From: Oscillospiraceae bacterium UBA4632
GTDB lineage: Bacteria; Bacillota; Clostridia; Oscillospirales; Oscillospiraceae
NCBI GenBank assembly: GCA_002405995.1
Contig: DHMW01000121.1
Location: forward strand, 1 to 15,514
Length of the DNA stretch: 15,514 nt
Direction of reading: 5' to 3'
Shown: one piece after another, positions 7,306 to 13,730 of the stretch
Position numbering within the stretch: position 1 is the first letter of the stretch
Layout: every line of letters begins with the position of its first letter
Position numbers and translations under genes: made by a program
Notes under the pieces: generated by a model
The model's database searches: none
What the model saw: only the letters and a program-made list of their open reading frames with translations
Told to the model about the DNA's origin: nothing

Positions 7306-8274
7306 ATGGCTTCGCTTGCCCTCTACTGGTCGGTCATGATCGCCTGCTACCTGCTCGCATCGCGGCTGCGGCGCTACGCCGCCAGGCTCGGTTTTGTAAA
7401 TGTGCTCCTGAGCATCAGCGTTTACGCGCTCGTTTTTGTGATGGGCCTGCGCATGGGCGCAAACCGCGAGGTGACAGGCAGTCTCGCAGCCATCGGCACA
7501 CAGGCGCTGCTCGTCACCGCGCTGACGATGGGCTTGAGTATGCTCGGCGCATTCGCCGTGCGCCGTGCGCTGCGCATCGACCGGCACGCCCACCCTTATG
7601 GGACAGAGAGCAATGCTGCGGCGCCGGCCGCAGCTGCGCGCACAGATGCCTCCGGCTACAAAACATCGCTCATCATCTTTGCGATGGTCGCAGCGGGGAT
7701 GCTGCTCGGCTATTTTGTCATCCCGCGCATCCTCGACCCGGACGTCTTTCAGGCCATGTCCGCAGGCTGGCTCGTCGCGGGGCTGTGCCTGCTGCTCGCC
7801 TTCGTCGGCTTCAGCATGGGACTGGAGGGCAAGCTCAAGGCCATGCTGCGCGGCGCAGGGCCCGGCATCGTGCTTGTGCCGCTGGCAATGGTCCTCGGCT
7901 CGCTGCTCGCGGGCGCAGTCTACGCCGCCGTGTCGCCCATGACGCTGCGCGAGGGGCTTGCCATCAGCGCGGGCTTCGGCTGGTATACGATGGCGCCGAG
8001 CGTCATCTCCGGCGCGGGGCACGCGGTCGCGGGCGCGGTCGCATTCCTGCACAACGTGCTGCGCGAGACGCTCGGCATCATCCTGCTCCCGTTCGCCGCG
8101 GCGAAGTTCGGTTATATTGAAGCCGTCACGCTGCCCGGAACGTGCGCGATGGACGTGTGCCTGCCGATCGTGGAGCGCTCCTGCAACGCTGAGACGCTGC
8201 CCTACTCCTTTGCCTCCGGCGCGGCAGCCTGTCTCTTTTCCGCGCTGCTGGTGCCGGTCATCATCGGCGCGTGA
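7306..8274 (+). CDS. lysO: LysO-family lysine exporter (DUF340 membrane protein)
   Basis: An integral membrane protein of 322 residues related to E. coli LysO (YbjE), which exports L-lysine and its toxic analogues. About eight hydrophobic segments are visible. Two form an N-terminal DUF340 half and the rest form a conserved C-terminal half. A hydrophilic linker (about 90-118, rich in Ala and Arg) lies between the halves. Family signature stretches are 'GFGWYTMAPSVISGAGH', 'AFLHNVLRETLGIILLP' and 'LPGTCAMDVCLPIVERS'. The ATG has an AAAGGA site about 10 nt upstream. No lysine-riboswitch-sized leader fits in the 79 nt before it, so control is not visible. It may be partly co-transcribed with the walJ operon. 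The substrate is inferred from the family. Confidence 0.85.
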   Translation: MASLALYWSVMIACYLLASRLRRYAARLGFVNVLLSISVYALVFVMGLRMGANREVTGSLAAIGTQALLVTALTMGLSMLGAFAVRRALRIDRHAHPYGTESNAAAPAAAARTDASGYKTSLIIFAMVAAGMLLGYFVIPRILDPDVFQAMSAGWLVAGLCLLLAFVGFSMGLEGKLKAMLRGAGPGIVLVPLAMVLGSLLAGAVYAAVSPMTLREGLAISAGFGWYTMAPSVISGAGHAVAGAVAFLHNVLRETLGIILLPFAAAKFGYIEAVTLPGTCAMDVCLPIVERSCNAETLPYSFASGAAACLFSALLVPVIIGA

Positions 8275-8298
8275 ACGGCGGCGCACAGAAATCAACAG

Positions 8299-8329
8299 AG
8301 GGGCTGCGGCGCTGCGCGCCGCAGCCCCT
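8299..8329 (+). terminator. Stem-loop after lysO, likely terminator
   Basis: A 13-bp perfect stem (8299-8311 with 8317-8329) and a CTGCG loop lie 25 nt after the lysO stop. No U-tract follows, so efficiency is uncertain. Confidence 0.55.
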
Positions 8330-8352
8330 GCTTCAATTGGAGGCTTCCTCTT

Positions 8353-8393
8353 AAAAAACGCAGAAAGCCCCTGCCGTACCTCCCGGCAGGAGC
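8353..8393 (-). terminator. Likely terminator of the response-regulator transcript
   Basis: On the minus strand a 10-bp stem (8384-8393 with 8367-8376, one wobble pair, 7-nt loop) is followed by TTT and, after a short gap, by six T residues (8353-8358). It lies about 70 nt beyond the response-regulator stop. Confidence 0.55.
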
Positions 8394-8433
8394 CGTCCGC
8401 GTGATCGTGTGGGGGCGCGTTCACGCCCCTGGT

Positions 8434-8462
8434 ATCATAAGACCGCCACGCGGTCCTATCAT
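8434..8462. other. Imperfect inverted repeat abutting the response-regulator stop
   Basis: Two 13-nt arms (8434-8446 and 8450-8462) pair with 11 perfect positions around a CAC loop. The repeat starts 1 nt after the stop codon of the minus-strand regulator gene. Another short hairpin (8412-8417 with 8424-8429) follows. No T tract is present; this may stabilise or help end the mRNA. Confidence 0.5.
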
Positions 8463-8463
8463 C

Positions 8464-9174
8464 TTATTCGCTGCTCTCCAGCATCCGGTAGCCCACGCCG
8501 ATCTCGGTGAAGATATACTCGGGCGAGGCAGGGTTCTTTTCGATCTTGCGGCGGATATTCGCCATGTTCACGCGCAGGATCTGGTTATCCGCCTTTGCCT
8601 TGGGGCCCCAGATCTGCTTGATGAGATAGTCATAGGTCAGCACCTTGCCGGCATACTTGCCGAGCAGCGCCACGATCTTGAATTCGTTGAGCGTCAGGTG
8701 CACGTCCTCGCCGCCGATGAGCACATGGTGCTTGTCGTAGTCAATGGTCAGCTCGCGCACGGAAAATTTGCCGGACTGCGCGATCTCGCCGTTGCCCAGC
8801 GGTGTGCGCGTGTGGCGGATGGCGGTGCGGATGCGCGCGAGCAGCTCGCTCGTGCCGAAGGGCTTTTCGATGTAATCGTCCGCGCCGAGGTCGAGTGCCG
8901 TCACCTTATCGTTCTCGTGCGTGCGCGCCGAGACCACGATGACCGGCAGGTTCGACCATGAGCGCACCTCCCTGAGGATATTCATCCCATCCATATCGGG
9001 CAGGCCCAGATCAAGAATGATCAGATCCGGGCAGTGCGAGGTGATCATCGAGATCGCCGCCGCGCCGGTCTGCGCCACGAGCACATCAAAATCGTTCGCG
9101 GTGAGGACCGTCGATATAAAATTGCTGATATTCTGCTCATCCTCGACGATCAGGACCTTATCCTTCAATTTCAC
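8464..9174 (-). CDS. OmpR/KdpE-like response regulator
   Basis: A two-component response regulator of 236 residues. The receiver domain spans about 5-118, with acidic pocket Glu11-Asp12, phospho-acceptor Asp55 (LDLGLPDMDG), Ser82 and Lys104 in 'DDYIEKPF'. A winged-helix OmpR-type DNA-binding domain occupies about 140-230, with 'LTLNEFKIVALL' and the wing 'IFTEIGVGYRM'. The closest named relative by pattern is KdpE, in keeping with the DUF4118 kinase upstream. No kdpFABC potassium pump genes lie in the window, so a potassium role is not shown. The start is GTG, with GGAGG 9 nt upstream. It overlaps the kinase gene by 17 nt, so the two are translated together. A probable terminator follows. Confidence 0.9.
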   Translation of the reverse strand: MKLKDKVLIVEDEQNISNFISTVLTANDFDVLVAQTGAAAISMITSHCPDLIILDLGLPDMDGMNILREVRSWSNLPVIVVSARTHENDKVTALDLGADDYIEKPFGTSELLARIRTAIRHTRTPLGNGEIAQSGKFSVRELTIDYDKHHVLIGGEDVHLTLNEFKIVALLGKYAGKVLTYDYLIKQIWGPKAKADNQILRVNMANIRRKIEKNPASPEYIFTEIGVGYRMLESSE

Positions 9175-10243
9175 TGTTTTTGACCTCCTCCATCGGCAGG
9201 TAGAAGCGGAAGCATGCGCCGCCCGTTTTCAGATTTTCCGCGGTCATCGTGCCGCCGTGCGCCTTGACGATGGTGCTGCACACGGAAAGCCCGATGCCCA
9301 TGTTTTTCTTCATATCGAAATTGCTGTGAGACACGCCGGAAAGCCCGCCGCTGAACAGCGTTGCAAGCTTGTCGCCCGGAATGCCGACGCCGTTGTCGCT
9401 GATGCTGAAGCACGCCATGCCGTTTTCGCGCGACACCCGGAAGCTGATCTGCGTAACGGTGCCGCCGTGGATGGCGGCATTTTCCAGCAGGTTCATGATG
9501 ACCTGGCGGATCAGCGTCGCATCCATGGGTACCATCAGCACCTCGTCCGGCACCTCGACCGATACGCGGATATCCGGAAAGCGCCTGGTGAATTTGCTCA
9601 CCGATACCGCCACGATCTCCTCCGCCGCCTCGCAGTCCTTCTCGATCCTCGCCTGCTCGCCGCTCATGCGGGTGATGGACAGCAGATTCTCCACCATCCG
9701 GATCAGCCACTGCGCATCCTCGTTCACATCCGTCAGCAGCCGCCGCTTCTGCTCGGGGGAAAAGGAGCCCCCGCTCTCCAGCAGCGCCGCCGTATTGCCC
9801 ACGATGCTCGTCAGCGGCGTGCGGATATCGTGCGACATGGCGCGCAGCAGATTCGCGCGCACGGTCTCCTTCTCCGTTTCGATGCGCAGCCGCTCCTCCT
9901 TTTTGATCTGCGTGTTCATCGTGCTGATCATCAGCGACACCGTGAGCATCGCCAGAAACGTGAGCGGGTAGCCCGTCAGCGTGAAGTTGAATTCCCAGTA
10001 CGGGGCGGTGAAAATGAAGTTCACGAACAGCACGCCGAAGATCGAGCTGAAAATGCCCCAGAAGTAGCCCTCCGTCCAGCGCGAGATGCACGCCACCGCC
10101 AGCACGAACAGCAGGTTCACGTAGCTGCCGCTCTCGTCGATCTGCCGCAGCACCGCGCACAGCGCCGTTGCGGCGGACAGCACGCCGGCGGTCAGGAGGA
10201 AATCGTAGATCGTTCGCCTCAGCCCGGTCCGTTTCTCCGTCAT
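9158..10243 (-). CDS. Sensor histidine kinase with DUF4118 (KdpD-type) membrane domain
   Basis: A membrane-bound sensor kinase of 361 residues that should phosphorylate the response regulator encoded next to it. Four hydrophobic segments fill about 12-110, the DUF4118 domain of KdpD. The HisKA region has phospho-acceptor His138 in 'MSHDIRTPLTS'. The ATPase domain shows the N-box around 250-259 (Asn251, Asn255), 'DNGVGIP' from Asp283 and 'MGIGLSV' from 315. The long KdpD N-terminal sensor and universal-stress domains are absent, so this is a short, one-module version. I chose the ATG at 10243, with GGGAGG 8 nt upstream. The longer open frame to 10288 would begin at a GTG just before the -10 box, with that box inside the coding sequence. 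The signal sensed is unknown. Confidence 0.9.
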   Translation of the reverse strand: MTEKRTGLRRTIYDFLLTAGVLSAATALCAVLRQIDESGSYVNLLFVLAVACISRWTEGYFWGIFSSIFGVLFVNFIFTAPYWEFNFTLTGYPLTFLAMLTVSLMISTMNTQIKKEERLRIETEKETVRANLLRAMSHDIRTPLTSIVGNTAALLESGGSFSPEQKRRLLTDVNEDAQWLIRMVENLLSITRMSGEQARIEKDCEAAEEIVAVSVSKFTRRFPDIRVSVEVPDEVLMVPMDATLIRQVIMNLLENAAIHGGTVTQISFRVSRENGMACFSISDNGVGIPGDKLATLFSGGLSGVSHSNFDMKKNMGIGLSVCSTIVKAHGGTMTAENLKTGGACFRFYLPMEEVKNSEIEG

Positions 10244-10251
10244 TTCGCGCG

Positions 10252-10257
10252 CCTCCC
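10252..10257 (-). promoter_or_regulatory. Ribosome binding site fixing the kinase start
   Basis: GGGAGG on the minus strand lies 8 nt before the ATG at 10243. It rules out the GTG at 10288, which lies upstream of the predicted transcript start. Confidence 0.7.
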
Positions 10258-10276
10258 TGCCCTCTTTATGAGCGAC

Positions 10277-10310
10277 ATTATAGCACACCGTTTGCTAAAT
10301 TTGTGCTAAA
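10277..10310 (-). promoter_or_regulatory. Kinase-regulator operon promoter with two TTTAGCA direct repeats in place of a -35
   Basis: A perfect -10 TATAAT (10277-10282) has no good -35. Instead, two identical TTTAGCA heptamers (10293-10299 and 10304-10310, minus strand) are exactly 11 bp apart, and the nearer one ends 10 bp upstream of the -10. OmpR/PhoB-class regulators typically bind such 11-bp direct repeats, so positive autoregulation is plausible. Confidence 0.6.
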
Positions 10311-10341
10311 GGTTGATATTTTTGAAAAAATATTGCGCAGG

Positions 10342-10383
10342 GAAAGCAGAAAGGGCGGCTGCGGGGCCGCCCTTTCTGCTTTC
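10342..10383 (-). terminator. Terminator hairpin after the OadG-like gene
   Basis: A perfect 18-bp stem (10342-10359 with 10366-10383) has a 6-nt loop. On the minus strand it follows the OadG-like stop codon by 31 nt. A run of T residues appears only about 11 nt further (10325-10330), so the U-tract is displaced. The sequence is symmetric and could also act on the plus strand. Confidence 0.75.
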
Positions 10384-10414
10384 AAAAGGAAGAAGTGGGA
10401 TCAAAGAGAGATGC

Positions 10415-10696
10415 TCAGAGCTTGCGGATCGAAACATTGGTCACGTTTGCCATGTGGAAGCCCGGCTCCTGCGCGAGCGCCGCCATGATGGCGATCTTGA
10501 CCTCGTCGGTCAGCCCGTCGGCCGGGACTGCGGGGGCGACAGGCGCCGCGGGAACGCTCGCCGCCTTGGGCGGCTCTGGCTTGACGAGGGCGGTCATGAT
10601 CTTGCCCATGAGCATCGTCAGGAAAATGATGCAGGTCAGCCCCACGAACGTAACGCCCATCCCCATTGCAACAACAAACGCGTTTGAAACTTCCAT
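10415..10696 (-). CDS. OadG-like sodium pump decarboxylase gamma subunit (orphan)
   Basis: A 93-residue membrane protein with the layout of OadG, the small subunit of sodium-translocating oxaloacetate, methylmalonyl-CoA or glutaconyl-CoA decarboxylases. One membrane segment spans about 9-34 ('MGVTFVGLTCIIFLTMLMG'). A Pro/Ala-rich linker (40-60) follows, and then a soluble tail with 'LTDEVKIAIMAALAQEPG', the helix seen in OadG/GcdC-type subunits. The carboxyltransferase, biotin carrier and beta pump subunits are not in the window, so it is an orphan or works with subunits encoded elsewhere. AAAGGAG lies 12 nt before the ATG, a long spacing with no better in-frame start. It is monocistronic, with its own promoter and terminator. 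Confidence 0.75.
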   Translation of the reverse strand: MEVSNAFVVAMGMGVTFVGLTCIIFLTMLMGKIMTALVKPEPPKAASVPAAPVAPAVPADGLTDEVKIAIMAALAQEPGFHMANVTNVSIRKL

Positions 10697-10731
10697 CTTG
10701 CGGATTCGCTCCTTTTATGTATTCTGCCGCT

Positions 10732-10760
10732 ATTATAGGCAGGCGATCTCCGCATATCAA
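10732..10760 (-). promoter_or_regulatory. Sigma-A promoter of the OadG-like gene
   Basis: A -35 TTGATA (10755-10760) and a perfect -10 TATAAT (10732-10737) are 17 nt apart on the minus strand, about 40 nt before the start codon. Confidence 0.8.
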
Positions 10761-10776
10761 CCGCTTCGCCGCGCTC

Positions 10777-10794
10777 TTAGCGCAGCTTTAGCGC
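10777..10794. repeat. Two TTAGCGC direct repeats 11 bp apart upstream of the OadG-like promoter
   Basis: TTAGCGC occurs on the plus strand at 10777-10783 and 10788-10794, exactly one helical turn apart, between the trmO stop and the OadG-like -35. It shares the core TTAGC with the heptamers upstream of the kinase, but in the other orientation relative to its promoter. Confidence 0.4.
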
Positions 10795-10820
10795 CGCGCT
10801 CCGTTCCCTTAACGCGCGCT

Positions 10821-11513
10821 TTACCGCGCCCCCTCCTCCTCGACGGACGTCACATGCAGCGTGCCCCCGCTCACGCGGAAGCGAACGGCAAAGCCGCCGA
10901 AGCTCATGCCGTATTCCCGCTGCGCATCGCTCTGGTACTGCGGGCGCGGGTCCTGGGCGAGCACGCCCAGCAGCGCCGCGCGCCGCGGCGCGGGCAGGCA
11001 CTCCAGCAGCTCCGGCGCGCAATCGACCGCAACCGTCTCCTTCGGCGCGGGCGCAAAGCCGCCGCTGGCCTCGGGGTGCGCGTCGGCATAGGGCAGGTAC
11101 GGCTTGATGTCATAGATGGGCGTGCCGTCCATCAGGTCCGCGCCGGAGACCAGCAGGACCGGCCCTTCCCCCGTCCTGTGCGCCACGCCCTCGAGCTTCA
11201 CGCACGAAAGCCCGATGGCATTCGGGCGGAAGGGCGAGCGCGTAGCGAATACGCCCATGCGCTCATTGCCGCCAAGGCGCGGCGGGCGCACCGTGGGCGA
11301 CCACGTATCCCGCACGGCGGCAGAAAACTGCCAGATGAGCCACAGATGGGAAAAGCCCTCGATGCCGCGCAGCGCGTCCTCGCTGCGGAACTCCGGCTCA
11401 AAGACGATCTGTGCGCGCAGCTCGGGCACGAGCCCGCTCTGGCGCGGGATGCCGAACTTTTCGGGAAAATCGCTGCGGATCCGCGCGATGACCTTCATGC
11501 TGTGCTGTTCCAT
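10821..11513 (-). CDS. trmO: tRNA (adenine(37)-N6)-methyltransferase TrmO
   Basis: TrmO (TsaA/YaeB) methylates N6-threonylcarbamoyladenosine at position 37 of certain threonine tRNAs, using S-adenosylmethionine, to give m6t6A. At 230 residues the length is normal. The UPF0066 core shows 'KFGIPRQSGLVPELRAQIVF' near 19-38, 'GIEGFSHLWLIWQF' near 50-63, the cofactor-site stretch 'RMGVFATRSPFRPNAIGLS' near 85-103 and 'DGTPIYDIKPYLPYAD' near 128-143. A short C-terminal domain follows ('QREYGMSFGGFAVRFRV'). AGGAGG lies 5 nt before the ATG. The promoter lies inside the terminator of the upstream gene. No strong terminator follows. A threonine tRNA, a possible substrate class, also occurs in this window, probably by chance. 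Confidence 0.92.
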   Translation of the reverse strand: MEQHSMKVIARIRSDFPEKFGIPRQSGLVPELRAQIVFEPEFRSEDALRGIEGFSHLWLIWQFSAAVRDTWSPTVRPPRLGGNERMGVFATRSPFRPNAIGLSCVKLEGVAHRTGEGPVLLVSGADLMDGTPIYDIKPYLPYADAHPEASGGFAPAPKETVAVDCAPELLECLPAPRRAALLGVLAQDPRPQYQSDAQREYGMSFGGFAVRFRVSGGTLHVTSVEEEGAR

Positions 11514-11525
11514 ACCGTCCTCCTG

Positions 11526-11561
11526 AAAAAAACGCTGCGGCTATTATAGCAGCCGCAGCGT
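11526..11561 (-). terminator. Rho-independent terminator of the DUF4914 gene
   Basis: On the minus strand an 11-bp perfect stem (11551-11561 with 11532-11542) and an 8-nt loop are followed by a run of seven T residues. It lies 10 nt after the DUF4914 stop codon and directly before the trmO ribosome binding site. Confidence 0.9.
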
Positions 11562-11571
11562 CTTGATGCAA
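11543..11571 (-). promoter_or_regulatory. trmO promoter nested in the preceding terminator
   Basis: A -35 TTGCAT (11566-11571) abuts the DUF4914 stop codon. A perfect -10 TATAAT (11543-11548) lies in the loop of the terminator hairpin, with a 17-nt spacer. Transcription would begin near 11536, inside the hairpin's second arm, so the trmO mRNA has a leader of about 23 nt and no intact hairpin. Confidence 0.75.
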
Positions 11572-13473
11572 TTATTTCAGCTTCATCGGCGTCAGCTGGA
11601 GATAATCGTCCAGCGTGCCGTCATGCAGGCAGCAGTCGATGATCTCGCGGCCCAGCGGGTCGAGATCGTCGCAGATGAACTGCTGGAGCTGCTCTTTGAA
11701 AAAGTCCGTCAGGATCTTCGCGCCGGCGTCGTAGCCGTCAAGGCCGAGCTTCGACTGCGTCTCGGGGCGCAGGAAGGTCTGGCGCACGAACTGGCCGTCG
11801 AGCTTCATCTCATCGAGCGCGTAGCCGAACAGCGCGCAGCGCGCGGGCACCAGATGCTTGGCGCGCACAAAGCCGAGGTGGCGCGCAAGATACTCGCGCG
11901 AGAGCCACTCGCCCATAAAGCCCACCTGATACGCGCCGATATGCTGGTTGGGGATGAGCACGTTCGTGGTCTTGGGGCAGCTCATGATCTGCTCGAGCAG
12001 GAGGTTCGCCTGCGTGACCTTGCGCCCGGTGGCAAACGGCCAGTAGGAGCCCACGCCCTCCGCCTTCAGCCCGCTGCCGGCGTTCGCGTCGGCAATGGAG
12101 GGGTTTTTGAATCCGCGCGGGGAAATGAGCCGCCACAGCCACGCCAGCGACTGCGGCACGACCTGCAGCATCCCCATCACGCCGTAGTTCGGGTTCTTCG
12201 CGGTGGAGGGCGGCATCCGCACGCCAAAGCTGCGCACATCGACCTCGACTGGCGCGGTGTCGGGCACGATGTTATCGACCATCCGGCGCGGCAGGATGAC
12301 GCGCGGGTTGGAGCAGGGCTTGCCGTTGGATTCGATCACATGCTCCCAGATCAGGCAGGTCGCGCCGGGCGTGCCGTCCATGTTGAAAAACACCAGCGGC
12401 TCGCTGGGGTGGATGCAGATGCGCTCGTAGAGCGGGCTGTTGCCGTAGGCATTCACGCCGTCCATGCGCAGGAACCAGCCGTCCTCGGCGTCGAGAATGT
12501 GGAGCTTGCCGCTCTCGGGATCCTGAAAGCTCCTCAGCGCGCACGCCATATCGTCGGCAATGGGGCGGATCTTGCAGCTCTCGGTGAGCGTCATGTAGTA
12601 TTTTTCACCCGTGACCGTATGCGTGCCGATCAGGAGCCGGTCGTCGTCCTCGCGGTGGAAGTCCTCGAGCATCTCGCTCTTGCCGCCGCCGGACGCGCCC
12701 TCATGCATGAACACGACCTCGTTTTCATACGGCGTCTCCACCATCGCCGCGCTCGTGTGGCAGCAGACCCAGCCCTCATGCTCGCCGATGTCGAGCAGCA
12801 GGGAGAACACGCCCTTCTTGGCGCTCGGGCCGGGGTAGAGGTTGTACGCCCAGACCTCGTGCAGGTCCTCGCTGCGGTTGTGGACGACGACCTGCTTGCC
12901 GTCGAAGTGCGTATGGCGGAAGGGCGGTGCAACAAAGATGATGGCGCGCGGCTTATAATTGTCCGGAATGTCGGAAATGCTGACAAAGCCCTGCATATCC
13001 GCCAGCGACAGCGCAAAGAACGCCGCGTTCATCGGGCAGACCATCAGGCTCGGATAGCCGTGCCCGCGCGGGCCGGCGGAAAACGGCAGCATGATGATCT
13101 GCTGGGTGGAGAGCCAGTCGAGCGTCTCCTGCCGGAGCGTGGAGAACTCATAGCCGAAGCGGTCCTTGAAGCGGGGCTTGTCGGTGGGCAGGTCATCGCC
13201 GATTGCCATGCTGTTGGGGTCGCGGCGGCGCATATAGTCCTCCATGAAGTTCACGACGCAGCCGTTCTTGCAGCGCACGACCTCGGCCTCCTTGACCGTG
13301 CCGCGCCCCTCGATGGGATAGACCACATCGTAGCGGGAGGTGTGGGAGGGGCCGTACGCCATCTCCTGCAGTTCCTCCTTCGTCTCGGCGTAGGCGATGC
13401 ACCTGCACTTTTTCAGCGCAGCCGCCACCTCCGGCGCAAGGTCGAATTTTTCAAAAAACCGGTCAGTATACAT
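11572..13473 (-). CDS. DUF4914 family protein with P-loop (putative PEPCK/HprK-like kinase)
   Basis: A large soluble protein of 633 residues that matches the pattern of the uncharacterised DUF4914 family of gut Clostridia and Bacteroides. A P-loop GASGGGKSE lies at about 259-267, preceded by 'VVFMHE'. This resembles the P-loops of HPr kinase and phosphoenolpyruvate carboxykinase. Other strong blocks are 'RRRDPNSMAIGDDLPTDKPR' near 83-102, 'PPFRHTHFDGKQVVVHN' near 183-199 and 'NAYGNSPLYERICIHPSEP' near 345. No signal peptide or membrane segment is seen. The ATG at 13473 has GGAGG 9 nt upstream; an adjacent in-frame GTG at 13476 is equally possible. A promoter with a long leader and a strong terminator make it a single gene. 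The kinase idea is an inference from the P-loop; the substrate is unknown. Confidence 0.8.
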   Translation of the reverse strand: MYTDRFFEKFDLAPEVAAALKKCRCIAYAETKEELQEMAYGPSHTSRYDVVYPIEGRGTVKEAEVVRCKNGCVVNFMEDYMRRRDPNSMAIGDDLPTDKPRFKDRFGYEFSTLRQETLDWLSTQQIIMLPFSAGPRGHGYPSLMVCPMNAAFFALSLADMQGFVSISDIPDNYKPRAIIFVAPPFRHTHFDGKQVVVHNRSEDLHEVWAYNLYPGPSAKKGVFSLLLDIGEHEGWVCCHTSAAMVETPYENEVVFMHEGASGGGKSEMLEDFHREDDDRLLIGTHTVTGEKYYMTLTESCKIRPIADDMACALRSFQDPESGKLHILDAEDGWFLRMDGVNAYGNSPLYERICIHPSEPLVFFNMDGTPGATCLIWEHVIESNGKPCSNPRVILPRRMVDNIVPDTAPVEVDVRSFGVRMPPSTAKNPNYGVMGMLQVVPQSLAWLWRLISPRGFKNPSIADANAGSGLKAEGVGSYWPFATGRKVTQANLLLEQIMSCPKTTNVLIPNQHIGAYQVGFMGEWLSREYLARHLGFVRAKHLVPARCALFGYALDEMKLDGQFVRQTFLRPETQSKLGLDGYDAGAKILTDFFKEQLQQFICDDLDPLGREIIDCCLHDGTLDDYLQLTPMKLK

Positions 13474-13476
13474 CAC

Positions 13477-13590
13477 TATTTACCTCCGTGCAGTTATTCA
13501 GTGGTCCCTCTATTCTATGCGGCGCCGCCGCGCCGCCGCGGGAAGGGCGGCAATGCGCACGGCGGGGCCGCAGCGCAACGAAAAGATTAG
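13477..13590 (-). other. GC-rich 5' leader of the DUF4914 gene
   Basis: About 110 nt lie between the predicted transcript start and the start codon. The middle part (about 13520-13555) is a GC-rich run with several self-complementary GGCGGC/GCCGCC segments able to form hairpins. I do not recognise a known riboswitch. Confidence 0.45.
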
Positions 13591-13595
13591 ACCGC

Positions 13596-13624
13596 ATATT
13601 ATCACATTCTTCAACAAAAAGCAA
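13596..13624 (-). promoter_or_regulatory. Sigma-A promoter of the DUF4914 gene with extended -10
   Basis: A -35 TTGCTT (13619-13624) and -10 TAATAT (13596-13601) are 17 nt apart on the minus strand. TGA directly before the -10 fits the extended TGn element. Confidence 0.65.
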
Positions 13625-13685
13625 CAAAAGATGATTGAATCTTTTGCATTTTTATATTGCTTTGCACAAATGACCAAACGGCTGC

Positions 13686-13719
13686 AAAAATCGGCGCCAT
13701 CCCGGGGGAAAGCGCCGAT
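13686..13719 (-). terminator. Rho-independent terminator of the YitT gene
   Basis: On the minus strand an 8-bp GC-rich stem (13712-13719 with 13690-13697) and a 14-nt loop are followed by five T residues. It lies 11 nt after the stop of the YitT-family gene. Confidence 0.8.
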
Positions 13720-13730
13720 CCTCTGCATCT

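Noticed and set aside
10244..10288. Longer kinase start at GTG 10288
   Set aside because: It would place the -10 box in the coding sequence; the family-like N-terminus and GGGAGG support 10243.
11563..13590. 675-codon plus-strand open frame opposite the DUF4914 gene
   Set aside because: Antisense shadow produced by GC-rich third positions; no ribosome binding site and no recognisable domain.
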